A stretch of 64,000 bases of DNA from Glandiceps talaboti. Lineage: Eukaryota; Hemichordata; Enteropneusta; Spengelidae. Under the pieces are notes generated by a model. It did not search any database, was not told the origin of the DNA, and saw nothing but the letters and a program-made list of their open reading frames with translations. Every line of letters starts with the position of its first letter. Position 1 is the first letter of the stretch. This document shows positions 50,039-61,510 of the stretch, in pieces. The position numbers and the translations under genes were made by a program. The stretch lies in assembly GCF_964340395.1 (NCBI RefSeq), contig NC_135551.1, positions 14,390,003-14,454,002 on the forward strand, written 5' to 3'.

Positions 50039-51235
50039 GTCATTGCTACAAAATAATAATTAACTATATACTAAGAATGTGTATGAAAATAATTGACACA
50101 CCTACATTCTACAGAAAATTAATTTTTAGAAAATATTTTATCGACTCAAAATTTATCATCAGATTATTAATTTCAGTCTATTAATAGATGTGATAATATC
50201 AATCCAAAATATCACGACCTTGATTCCTTTATCTAATTCAAATCATTAAAATTCTAAAACCATCTGTTTATTGTACTAATTCTCTCAAGTATTTGATTCA
50301 TTTCAATGGAATGTATTGTGGGAGATATTTAAATATCGATGAGAATTTGATGAAGTTAAAGGACAGGGGCCACATTTAGACTTTATTTTTATTGGGTATA
50401 TCATTTTACATAAAGCTCATGATCTAAGACCTAAGGTTTTTTTAATATTAATGACAATTTGATGAACTTTAAAGTGCACAGGGCAAGAACAGAGACTAGT
50501 TTTTAGCAAGTAAATGAATTTTGACACAATAGCTCATTGTAGTACACCCCTGGCAATGCTGACAAACATCTGTGAAAATTTGAGATCGTCTTTTGAAATT
50601 TATTTTGGGCTCTGTGAGAAATTTTCATTTCTAAATAAATTTAATGTATGTAATTATTTTTTAAATAAAAATAATACTTGAAGGCATGAAAAAAAATTGT
50701 TCATTGTATACTTTCATTCTCCTAAATTATGGATAGAATGATTCTGGTTTGTACATCATGGGAAATCATATAAAAGATATTTCATAATTTTGATGGCTTT
50801 CTTGGGCATTACATTACTTTAAGGATTTTTATATTCCAAATCTGTTTGCAACAACTACACAATGCAATTTCATCAAATTTCAATGCATACTAAACTAGAG
50901 TAGTCTTTTTGGAAATGTTAATTTGTTTCATTCATTTGCCTAGTCTTTTGTACAGCTCATTTGAAAGGTAGAATCATAGTGACGATGACACTGTTGCAAT
51001 TCAGAAGAAAGTAATGAATGTACCAGTGAGGCTGAATTTTTCTAATCTAAAAAAACAGCAACTTATCATCCTTCAGTAAATTTAATTCTAAATATGATCC
51101 AATAAAGCTGTAGTATCATTGCTTATCTATTATTGTATACATGTACGTTAATGTTACAGAGAGACAGGTTACATCGTGTGTCTAAAAAGGTACATGTGCA
51201 TCTAAGTAATCAGTGATTTTACTAAGGGCTGTATT
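50039..51235. other. Upstream region without a gene
   Basis: AT-rich, 1.2 kb. A weak duplication (gatgaagttaaaggacaggg 50350, gatgaactttaaagtgcacagg 50462) is visible. No element was delimited. Confidence 0.45.
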
Positions 51236-51422
51236 CAGCGTGCCTTCTAAGCCAATTTGACGTGCCATTGACGCACATAATTCCTAGTGATGCACCAAAA
51301 TTTGGTATTCCCCTATTTCTTACTATGTGCACAGTGAATCATGAGAAATGCTTAGCCTAGTTTTTTATAATTTTGACAACAACACAACAATTGGCATGGC
51401 TTTCATTTTAGAGGGCACACTG
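51236..51422 (+). mobile_element. hAT-type MITE (CAGTGTGCCC family), copy 2
   Basis: Ends CAGCGTGCCTTCTAA and TTAGAGGGCACACTG. The interior is in the opposite orientation to copy 1 (accaaaatttggt, tttcttactatgtg). Flanks gctgtatt / gttgtata agree at 6 of 8 bases, which would fit an aged 8-bp hAT duplication. Confidence 0.65.
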
Positions 51423-51439
51423 GTTGTATATTTATTTAG

Positions 51440-52010
51440 TAATCAAACTCTACCCAAGTTCCCCACTCTTTTTACCAGTTTTCCCTCGTAGTATTTTCAT
51501 TAAAGGTTAATCGATAGGTAAAATTAATCCAAGTTTCTCAGTCGTTTAGTCTGGAGGTTCCTTACCAGTGTGTTCTGGTTAGAATATAAAATTTTAGGTA
51601 AAATTTATCTGAGTTCCCCAGTCATTTTACCAGGTTTCCCTATCGGTGTTTTCATTAAAGGTAGTAGTAAATACTGTACATGTACATGTGTATAGGTAAA
51701 ATCTACCCTAGTCCACCAGTCAATTTACCAGGGTTCCATACATGTTATTGTATCTTAGTGCTTTCTGAGTGTTTTCTAAGCAGTATACAATAACGAGGAT
51801 AAAATCTACCCGAATTCACCAGTCATTTTATGGGTGTTCCATACCACTGTTTTCATTAAGGGTAGTAAGTTGTAAATAAAATCTATACAATTTCACCTGT
51901 AATTTTACCAGAGTTTCCTATCAGTATTGTCAGAGTACCTTAGTACCGGGGTAGTATAAAGAAGGTACTATAGATCTCTGAGTTCACCAGTCATTTTATG
52001 GGGTTCCCAA
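51440..52010 (-). repeat. Degenerate ~80-bp satellite, array 2 (inverted)
   Basis: Six to seven units built from CACCAGTCATTTTACCAGG, then TTCC-TA-CAGTGTTTTCATTAAGG, then TAGGTAAAATCTACCC. This is the reverse complement of the unit at 2815-3330. Confidence 0.8.
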
Positions 52011-52154
52011 ACAAAATTATACTATACGCTATGAGTGTAGTATAATTCTGTATAAGATTAGAAAACTGCATGTAATGATCGATGTATGCCAATTTTACCT
52101 GATTTCCTCCTTTCTGTTACTAACATTCCCTAACTGTGGCAACAACAAGTCGCT

Positions 52155-52612
52155 AGCCTGGCTACTTTCACAATGCGTGGGCTTTCACTGCATTGAGGGA
52201 GTACTGCACAGTGACTTGACAACATTGGACTTTACATGTATATACAACGGAAATCAAACCCTGAACAAAACGTCGTCTGGCTCGACAAAAATCTCAATTA
52301 ACAAAGCTACATTCTATCGGCTGGCTAGACAAAAAATCTTACCAACAGCGTTTCGTCATTGACTAAAATGTATCAATTGTAATTCAGTTCTTTTCGTGCC
52401 AGACGATAACATGTGGAAAAATTAATTAGATTTTTGTCCAGCCAGACAAGAACATTTACAACATCAAAGAGATATTTTGTCTGGCCAGACAAAAACTGTG
52501 TTAATGTTAGTGAGATTTTTGTCGAACCAGGCGACGTTTTGTTTCAGGGTTTGTGATTTTCGTCGTATAACCAAAATAGAAAATGATCAAACCGTGTGAA
52601 AGTAGCCAGGCT
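52155..52612 (+). mobile_element. Foldback MITE, 458 bp
   Basis: Outer ends AGCCTGGCTACTTTCAC and GTGAAAGTAGCCAGGCT are exact complements. A second block of about 55 bp pairs inside: tcaaaccctgaacaaaacgt (52254 on) against acgttttgtttcagggtttg (52534 on). The centre holds several diverged GTCTGGC-AGACAAAAA words in both directions. No target duplication was found. The 95-codon open frame at 52075-52362 is a shadow of it. Confidence 0.75.
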
Positions 52613-53033
52613 GTGAGACAGTCTACAACACTGGCTGTGATAATACCGTAGTACGCCAGACAAGTATTCACAATTTTCTATATATACTCTCGGAATCCTG
52701 TCTCTTTTGCTAAAACGTTTTCTTAAAAACCGTTTGTGTTGATTTAATAAAGAATAACCTAAATTCTTTACAGTTGATATTAAATAGCAGGACTACGTCT
52801 CTAGCTAAATTAAAACGTCAATTATATCCATCAGATCACAAACTGATTAAAAAATAAGGTGAAAACACAATATAAATTGCTTCCAATAACTGTTGAAATT
52901 TGATTGCATATATGTGATGCGAATAATGTGTGGATATTTTCTTTCTGTGGGAATGTTACGTAAAATTGCTATGTTTTAGTGATTCTTGTCATGATCATTT
53001 AAGATAAACCTTTATAGAACTTATTAGAAGTAT

Positions 53034-53106
53034 CTATCTATCTATCTAATAAATTTCTATAGCGCCAAATATCCAAAGAAAACAATGTTCAGTGGCGCTT
53101 AGAGTT
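53034..53106 (-). mobile_element. LINE 3' tail fragment
   Basis: Minus strand: aagcgccactgaacattgtt...tttggcgctatagaaattta followed by (AGAT)n. It matches the 3' UTR of the LINE remnant at 49639 (gcgct-ctaaacagaacattg, ggcgctatagaaattt) with a different tail repeat. Confidence 0.7.
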
Positions 53107-53232
53107 AGAAAGTACTGAGTATATATGGAATTTGAGCCAAAGATAATGTCATCAACATTTTGATGACATGATAAGCAGCCCGTCAGATTACACAAATTCT
53201 TTTAATTTACTGGTATGTGTTCATTATTTTTA

Positions 53233-53600
53233 AAGGAGCACAGGTTGAATTTATGGTTTTTTTATTGTGACTGCATATTTAAAAGGTTCTGTACTGCAGT
53301 ATTCTACTTACTTCAAGGTATATAAATCATCACTTTGAATTTCCTGAACTCAAGTCAAACCTACTATAAAAAATAAAACTTATAAATGATCTGATGACTT
53401 AATTTATTATATGTATAAAAAATTGTTGATGAAATCTTTTATCAACACCACACAACATTTACTATGTCATAGAAGGCATACATTAACATTAACATCTAGA
53501 AGTAGAATAGTTTAATCAAGGATTTTCTGTAAGTTTTTCATTTGAGTAAAACAACTTGAGCCATTTTAATCAAAATCACAGATTGCTAGTGTACAGGTAC
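53233..53600 (+). repeat. Dispersed repeat R1, copy 2
   Basis: Same orientation and landmark order as 15303-15720 (see there). Bounds are approximate. Confidence 0.6.
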
Positions 53601-53696
53601 ATACATAGTTCTACAGTAGGTTGGACATACTGATCTGTACTGGTACATATTTTTGTATATCGTATTAATAGTATTGACATGTACCATAGTTATATG

Positions 53697-53869
53697 CAGT
53701 GTGCCCTCTAATCCAATTTGACGTGCCACTAACACACACAATTTCTACTAACACACCAAAATTTAGTGTTACCTTATCTCTTACTATGTAGTGACTCACA
53801 AAAAAAATGCCAGTTTTTATCATACTGACCCACAACAACAAAATTTGGCTGTCATTAGAGGGCACACTG
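53697..53869 (+). mobile_element. hAT-type MITE (CAGTGTGCCC family), copy 3
   Basis: 173 bp with ends CAGTGTGCCCTCTAAT and ATTAGAGGGCACACTG, the best-kept copy. Interior acaccaaaatttagtgttac and tctcttactatgtagtgact. The flanking 8-mers do not match. Confidence 0.75.
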
Positions 53870-54525
53870 GTGTCCCACGTTCTTCTTGTATTGGCCACCA
53901 AATTGAAAAACACCAGACATGTCCTAAATTGCTATTCCGACAAATTTATCATGTGCCAGGTAAATTTATAAATTTACAGTACTTCTAGCTGGCAGATGTA
54001 TAATTTTAAACATTCTGAACAAGTATTAGATCCTGTATTTTGGCCAAGAAAACTGTCAGGAAAAAGGTTCCACATTCAGTCTAGCTAGTGAATTCAATCT
54101 TTACATTAGCTGTAGGCTAAAATGGATAAATGTCTCTTGGGGGTGAAAAACACTTGAAGTAAAATCATCTAGAGGCAACTCACTTTAATTCATTCATTAT
54201 TCATGTATTCTGCTAGACTAGTATAAATTGGATTTTCAACACCTCAAAACCAAACTATTGTGTTTGTATTTATCATCTAGATTCATTTTGTCATTTATAA
54301 ATAGTTGAAATTGGCAGGTTACAGCTGTTTGCAGTTCTTAGATTTTACATTCCCACAAAAGTTTGCAATTGGATTAAAGTGAGCTGTCTGATGGGATGTA
54401 TTAAACTTTGTTATTACATAAATATATACCAGAGATGGCTAGGACCATTGCCTACACATACCTCAGTGGTATTTGCACTGTAGTGCAATAACAAAAACAT
54501 GACTGCATAGGCCAAATAAAAAAAG
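53870..54525. other. Upstream region without a gene
   Basis: Nothing recognised in 650 bp. Confidence 0.45.
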
Positions 54526-54863
54526 TTGTTTGGTTCTGGTTACCTGACCCCACCTAGTTTTTCACGCTGACCCTAAACTTTTTTTTATGTATTTGAGAAA
54601 AATAATAATAAAATCATAAAAATCGTGAAGTCTCGCAAGGGTGCAGAAACTAACATCAACTTAAAAAGACAATATAAAAATATTCTTCCAATCTGTAATG
54701 ACTGTACATCTGATAGGACAAAATAAACAACACAGAGATCATTTAGAAAACAATGGAAAACCTGAACTTGATACTCACATGAAAAGAAATATATTAATAA
54801 AATAAAATAAAAAATCTACCTACCCCACCTATTTTAAAATTGAATGTAATCAGAACCACACAA
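54526..54863 (+). mobile_element. Candidate MITE (TTGTKTGGTTCTG ends)
   Basis: About 338 bp with inverted ends TTGTTTGGTTCTGGTTAC and GTAATCAGAACCACACAA (15 of 18 pair). Poly-A/T runs lie just outside, so the borders are unsure. No coding capacity. Confidence 0.5.
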
Positions 54864-55411
54864 TTTTTTTTTTATGCTATACCTGCATGCATTTATGATA
54901 TGTACATGTAAATGAGAGTGCAATCATTTGAAAGTGTGATATCATACTGTATCATATTAATGAAAATTTGTTGCTTATTATTTTAAGTTGTAAACATGGA
55001 TTGGAGTGACGTTGCTTCACATTACTGTGTCAAGTAGCAAAATATGTAATAAAAATCCTAGATATTAAAAGTCCAAAACAAATACATGTACCACATTTTT
55101 CATCCATACATGTACATGTATGACCAATTGAATTGGGAGCAAATCATCTAAAAAATTCTATATCCCTCTATTGATAAAAATGCACACAACAATTTACACA
55201 TATTTAGCATTGGAGATAAGAATTTCAATACATTCCTGCCACATCTTGGCCTTTGAGATATGTACGTACATGTGGTGTCATTCTGCCCTCATCGGCCCTC
55301 CGAGACTAAGACAGGTACGTTGATAGGTGGGTAAACATGAAATGCCTGGCTTACCTTACAGACTACCTGCCCTTGGAAAAGTTGCCATTAGAACTGAATA
55401 AATGTGACATT
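54864..55411. other. Upstream region without a gene
   Basis: AT-rich, no element. A GTACGT after CTAAGACAG at 55305-55320 resembles a splice donor, but no exon can be supported. Confidence 0.4.
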
Positions 55412-55500
55412 CATAACACAGACACACAAACACACATACGCAGACACAGACACAAAGACAGACACAGACAGACACACATACACAAACACACACATGTGTG
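55412..55500 (+). repeat. (ACACAG)n-type microsatellite
   Basis: Irregular ACACAGACACAC/ACACAA mix ending CACACATGTGTG. Confidence 0.9.
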
Positions 55501-55554
55501 TATCATACAATGTTACAATTAAGTTAGTATTGCAAAGATTTTTCTATCATAATT

Positions 55555-55620
55555 TGTTTTTCAAATTGCTTTCTTGAAACTACTATTAACAATAGTTTCA
55601 AGAAAGCAATTTGAAAAACA
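55555..55620 (+). repeat. Perfect 28-bp hairpin
   Basis: Arms 55555-55582 and 55593-55620 are exact reverse complements (TGTTTTTCAAATTGCTTTCT...). The loop is CTATTAACAA. The stem length resembles a small-RNA hairpin, but it is more likely the remains of a foldback element. Confidence 0.85.
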
Positions 55621-57029
55621 TACATGTAAGTTGAAGATTTGATGTTCTGTTGAAATCCAAATCACAATTCTTCATTCATTTTTTTCAACTGTACAGTCCA
55701 TGTACAATTGTATTTGTGTCATGGGATTCGAGCACAACTCTGCATGCAAAGAACTTCTGACACAAATATACATTGTAATGTATAATCAATAATTTAAAAT
55801 CTTTTCATTTTGTATATACCGGCATGCTTCTACATACATGTATTGTATGTATGATTTATTTCAAATTCATTTCAAATGAAAAATTGAAAAGGGGGTATTT
55901 CATTCAATTTCTAGCACAACAGTGTGTTCAAATAATATGTAACATGAGAAGATGAAGTAAATTGATTTTTAAGTTTTAATGTAGCCCTATAGTTTTTTTT
56001 TTAAATAACTGAATCAAATATGACCTTGTCTATTCTATAACAGATTACACATGGCTGTATGTTAACAGGACTGTGAAGAATCAACAGTGGTCGCGATTAA
56101 GTCATGGGAACACAGACCATCAATAAGGAGTGCTAATAATATATATAATCTTTATGGACAGAATACATGTAGTGATGTACCATGTATGTTTCTTGCAGAC
56201 TGAGGTTGTACGGACATTAAGACCCAACCTTGGAATGGTCCTAATTAAGCTGTACTACTGATACCTGGTCTGAAAAGGTTTTATCATACCCTACATTGTA
56301 TGAAGCATAAAATACATAAACGTAAAAAAGATAATTTTGTTTGCGAGAAAATAATGGTTCAGCAATTTACAAAATAATAAGATGATTTGTAATGTGCCTC
56401 ATCTCCGAAGAGCTCGAAGTGCAGAGAAAGAGTGGATACAGAAATAGTTAATGGAAATGTGAATTCAAGGTAATGTGTATTAAATAAAATGAGAAAGAAA
56501 AACTAAACTTTATTTGGACAAAGTGTATATGTACGTGGGTGGGATATAGCAAATTATTGCACAGATGTGAGGGCGCTGTCACTAACTGAATATACCACGC
56601 CGTGTGGCGATACAGCTGTGACACTGGATATATTATATTATAACCTATGTTAAATATATAAATCAGCAAGAACACTATTGAACTGGTTCACACCTAAAAA
56701 CAATAGAATGATTACTAAAACTTCACTTTCATTCTAACCAGAATCTGAGCTATGCCATCAAAACGAAAATTTCTATTCATGGAAATCATTAATAAATGAT
56801 GCACGTGTAGTGGTGATAAAATTTATTGACATGAAATATTAAATATGAAAAGGTGGCATGTGATTTATGTGTCTACCTAAAGCATATTAACTTGTAAGTC
56901 CATAGTGAATGTGCCATGGGCTAAATCCTGACACAAATAATTAACTACGACCCAAAGAGTATGCATTTATGTGTCTTAAAATCCAGACAGGAATGTTTGT
57001 GGATTATACATAGATGTATGTATCATCAT
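55621..57029. other. Upstream region without a gene
   Basis: AT-rich. GATGTGAGGGCGCTGTC lies at 56564-56580 with a nearby GCCGTGTGGC hairpin. A short GC-richer run at 56401-56430 (ctccgaagagctcgaagtgc) could be exonic but cannot be supported. Confidence 0.4.
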
Positions 57030-58335
57030 GATGGATTTCATATACAGACACATCAATGTATTATCACTAATTCTGTTATCTGAAAATGACACTTTTAACT
57101 TCCGTTTGAGCAAAAAGTTGGGACAGTTTTCCTGAGAATTGATACATTGGGACATGGGTGTTTTTAGCTTATACACGGGTATATGTCGGGGAGACACATC
57201 AATATATTATCACTAATTCTGTTATCTGAGAATGACAGTTTAACTTCCAAAGTTGGGACCTTTTAACTGATTATTGATACATTCGGACAGGGATGTTTAT
57301 GGCTTTTAACATGTCATGATGGCTCATGGCAGACAGATCAGTCATCAAAATGTATTATCTCGAATTCTGTTAATATCAGTTAACACTGAACAAAAGTTCG
57401 GATCGTTTTACTGAGAATATAAAACACGTACATTGAGACAGGGATGTTTGTTGGCTTATATATGTAATGATGGCAGACACATCAATATATCATCTCTAAT
57501 TCTGTTATCTGAAAATGTCAGTTAATAAACCTTGCAAGTGCTTTACGGAGTATTGAGAGACATTAAAACATGGATGTTTTTGGCTCTATATAACGTAATT
57601 GTAAGTCATAATGGCAGACACATCAATGTGTTATCTCTATAAATTAACTTCAAGGATGTCAGTTAACTTCTATTTAAACAAAATTTTGGAATATTTTACC
57701 CAGAATTGAAACTTTGAGACAGGGATATTTTTTTGGATTATATACATGTTGGTAGACACATCAATGTATTACATGTTCCTCCAATTCTGTTAGTGTTACT
57801 GACGATGTCAGTTAACTGTCAATTGAACAAAATTCTGGAGCATTTTACTGAGAATTAAGATTTTGAGCCAGACATATATGTAGCTTATACATGTACATTT
57901 ACATGTAAATGTGATGATGGCTTTCATACATGTATACATTGTACACACAGACACATCAATATATCACCTCTAATTCTGTTATCTGAAAATGTCAGTTAAT
58001 AAACTTTGGAAGCACTTTACCAGGAGTATTGAAATGGAGATGTTTTTGGCTTATACCTTATACATGATGGTACATGTATGTCATGATGGCAGACAGATCG
58101 ATCTACTTCCGTTTTAAGAACAAAACTTAGGAGCGTTTTACAATGAAACAGATCTTTACAAGTTTTAAAACATATATTTTTGGCTATACATGTACATATA
58201 CATGACTGTACATGATGGCTGACACATGAATGTTGTATCATCTCACATTTGGTTATTGAGGAATCGTCACTTAACTTACATTTGAAAAAAGTTTGGGAGT
58301 ATTTGGCTAAGAATTAGATCTTTAAAAGTTTAAAA
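57030..58335 (+). repeat. Degenerate ~150-200-bp satellite
   Basis: Nine or so units marked by GCAGACACATCAATGTATTA and TCTAATTCTGTTATCTGAAA, then GTCAGTTAACTTCC...GAGCATTTTACTGAGAATTGA and GACAGGGATGTTTTTGGCTTAT. Starts near 57045, 57193, 57339, 57475, 57618, 57735, 57950, 58090 and 58219. Unit length varies by insertion of TACATGTA stretches. Confidence 0.9.
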
Positions 58336-58470
58336 CTGGTTTCGAAAGACTGCTGAACATGATGCGGAAACGACGTAGAACTTGTGAATATGATGCGGAA
58401 ATAGCTGATGTGTGAAAATGATGAATGTGATGGGGAAAATGTCTTAGGTGAGATGGATGAGCATGCTGTA
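58336..58470 (+). repeat. GAATGTGATGTGGAAATGA minisatellite, left part
   Basis: Three to four diverged units (gctgaacatgatgcggaaac, gtgaatatgatgcggaaata, atgaatgtgatggggaaaat). It resumes at 61108 after a 2.6-kb interruption. Confidence 0.75.
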
Positions 58471-58539
58471 AATTACTCAAGCAAAACTGCAATGTGTGTG
58501 TGATAGTGAAATGGTTTGTATTAACTGATGAACAAGATA

Positions 58540-61090
58540 TGGGCGGCCCTTTTTATTTTTCTGTTTCTCATCTCCCGACCGACCCTAATTTGCAGCTCCG
58601 ACATCAGAAAAAAAAAAGTTTTTTTATTTCCGACCGACCCCTGAGCACAGCAAAATTGTAAGGTTCCTCATGGCGTCTTAGACCAGTTCTGCCGAGGCCA
58701 CGACCTTGCGACATTGGCCCACTAAAATTACAAATGACGCAATAATTTTCCCACCTTGAGTCATTTTATGGCAGACATTAAAATTATCTAAGTCCACGGC
58801 CGGACCAGGCCAGGCTCTGACTCGACGTCAATCCCACAAGAAGTATACTGACTGCATAAGGGAAAGTTTTGTTGACGTCATATAAGATACAATGACAACG
58901 CGCAGTTCTATTGTTAACATAAAAAATGCCACAAACAGATCAACTTTGATAAACTTAATCTACAAATTGAAACATTAGAGGGAGTAGATGAGACGTCGAA
59001 ATGGACGTCTCTCCTCACATGTTTTGTCTATCGTCACTGTCGTGACCTCTGACCTACTCACTGACGTGTGCGAAACACTGAACTTGCTACCGGAACACGG
59101 AACATCTATTATATCTGCCACAGCTCAGAAGCCTGAGTAAACCAAATTTATGGTACAGGTTGTGATTTTCATTTGTTGATGGGTTAAATTAAATGAGTAC
59201 ATGTGTATTTTGATTCCGAAAAGGTTGTGTTAGGGGATCTTGTTGCATGATGTTGACAGCGACACGTGAATGTTGGGCACTGATTCAATGCGTAATCACT
59301 GGCCATGGCATGGCCACTATAGACGGCCGATGCATGTGCGCCCGGTCAGACATGAAGAACGAACTTGTTGTGCAAATCAGAAAAAAATAATGTGGTATTT
59401 ACAGAGCATCCCAACTTTGATGTTGTTGATAGTTTTAGTTAAAGATTCAAGTTCTGAGTTTCAAGGACACCTAATGTCAGCTTTCCGTATCAAGTTAAGT
59501 TTACGGTATGTAACTATGCTGTCATTTGATATAGCAGGACCAAATCATGATACACAGCCAGTAACGGTTAATTAATAAAAAATAAATTATTTTAAAGTTT
59601 GTTTGACTATTATTTGTAAGTTTTTCGTTCACATTTGGTACTTTTTAAAGTCAGGGATTTTTTTTCTTCAAAATGTCATGAATTTGAAGAGGGAATGATA
59701 AACACAGCAATGTACTAAAATTTTTAAAAATGAAACAAGTGGTTACAAGTTTAGGATTTCTCAAAGTTTTTATTCAATCATATGTTCACTGTGACTTATT
59801 TTGAAGTTGTTCTTTGTCCTTGTCTGAAAAAAGGAATTATAAATTTGAGCACAGCTATTCATTGATATTCAGATTAAAAATTGTGACTAACTGGCTGTCC
59901 AATCTTTCTAAACAATATATAATATACTCTGTAGAAATGACTTAAAATTACATAATCTTAATTGCCTTCTTTTTCTAAGGTGTAATGTGTAGTACACAAT
60001 TTTCAAAAAATAGCTTACTGGGAACTGTTATTATGAATGGAATTTTTTTATGTAGTTAGGTAATGGTCTATACGTAATGGAATATCTCAGACCACAGTAT
60101 CTCTATAGTGGTCTGAGATAATTTATATGAATATTTCATAGACAATAATAATTGACCTCACTCTCTGTCAAATGACACCACTTTTTGCAACAAGGGGCCT
60201 TTGTCCCCACTTGTTGGAAACCTTGGCAGAACACTGCCGTCTACCCCCCACCCCCACCCCCCACCCCACCCATTTGTTACATCAGAGCAGCATGTGTCTT
60301 TCATCATGGCTGAAGCCGTTGAGGTTTGATGAGGGACAGGGCTCGAAATTAATACAGTCGCGCAGTACATTTTGCTGCAATGTAATAATAGCTCAGAATA
60401 TTGCAATCATTTTCAAAATTATGCTTAAAATTGGTAAAAGTCATACTGCATTCCTAATTTCTTGACCAGTTTTTAGCTTTAAATCAGTTATGCAATGTAT
60501 CATCGGGGAAATGATCGACTTCATGACCCATGACATGCATGATTCCGATGTTTACATTATTACTTGTAATTACTTTTAAACAGTAAATCCCAAAAGGAGT
60601 TCTGGGTTCTAGAAATGTTTACATGTTATCTGGTGGATTATTTTGACAAGTTCACACTGAAGAAAAATGTTTCATAGAAGTAATGATTTATATAAATGAA
60701 AATTCATCTCGCACACTGATGACAATCTTGAAAAAATTGTTAACGATGGCAATACCACTTTGATTAATAGGACGAATGTATTAGTACTCCTGATAATATC
60801 ATACAATAGTTCATGGCTACAGATATACACCCATCAGGATGATAAGTATACAATCATCTTCTTACAAAGTTGTTCTACAGACTTGTCAACCTTGCTAAAA
60901 TGAAGGAAAGAGACTTGTAACAAGGAATTCAATAAAGAGAGGAGAAAAGAAGTTGTAGAGAGCCTGGCAGGACAGAAAGGAGAGAGAATAGAACTGAAAA
61001 AATACAGTTTTTTTTTCTTGCCCCCCTTTTTTTTTTATTTCGCCCGCCCGCCCCGCCTGACTATTCCATTGGAGATGAGAAACAAAAAAA
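58540..61090. other. 2.5-kb block interrupting a minisatellite; partly CpG-richer
   Basis: Bounded by TGTTTCTCATCTCC (58562-58575) and its complement GGAGATGAGAAACA (61071-61084). Pyrimidine-rich words (TTTATTTCCGACCGACC near 58622, TTTATTTCGCCCGCCCGCCC near 61034) lie beside both. The part 58570-59360 has more CpG than its surroundings (cacggccggaccaggcc, gcgcccggtcag). A C-rich run at 60242-60271 is a G-quadruplex motif on the minus strand. No transposase-like frame was found: 59270-59575 (101 codons) and 60172-60465 (97 codons) show no motif. It may be a non-autonomous insertion or a regulatory region. Confidence 0.4.
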
Positions 61091-61107
61091 AAAAAAACCT
61101 CACCCTA

Positions 61108-61510
61108 TTGGAAATGACTTGAGTGAGACCAATGAATGCTGCATGGAAATTTCAACACAGATGAATGGATGTGAAATTGTGGTGAATGTGATACTGAAAT
61201 ACTAGCTTATTCAAAACTAAAATGAACGTCACATGGAAATGATTGCGAGATTGGTGAATGTGATATAGAAATGACTTAATGTAAAACTGCTGAATGTGAT
61301 GTAGAAATGACTTCCGCAAGACCACTGCTGAACGTGATGTTGTAAAATGAGTTTACACACGACTGTACAGAACCTGATGTAGCAATGACTTACGCAAGAC
61401 TATGAGTGTGAACATGATGTGGAAATGACTTTTGCAAGCCTGGTGAATGTGATGTGGATATGATGTTTGCTAGCCTGCTGGTGAACATGATGTGGAAATG
61501 ACTATAACAT
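61108..61510 (+). repeat. GAATGTGATGTGGAAATGA minisatellite, right part
   Basis: About nine diverged units of 35-50 bp: ctgaatgtgatgtagaaatg acttccgcaagacc, gaacatgatgtggaaatgac and so on. Confidence 0.85.

Noticed and set aside
52075-52362. 95-codon open frame
   Set aside because: Covers the left arm of the foldback element at 52155-52612.
55262-55322. Possible 5' exon ending AAGACAG|GTACGT
   Set aside because: A single donor-like site without a supported exon or downstream partner.
56401-56430. Small GC-richer run that could be a non-coding or coding exon
   Set aside because: No convincing splice pair on either strand and no protein similarity.
59270-59575. 101-codon open frame in the CpG-richer block
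   Set aside because: No recognisable domain or transposase signature; AT-rich second half looks non-coding.
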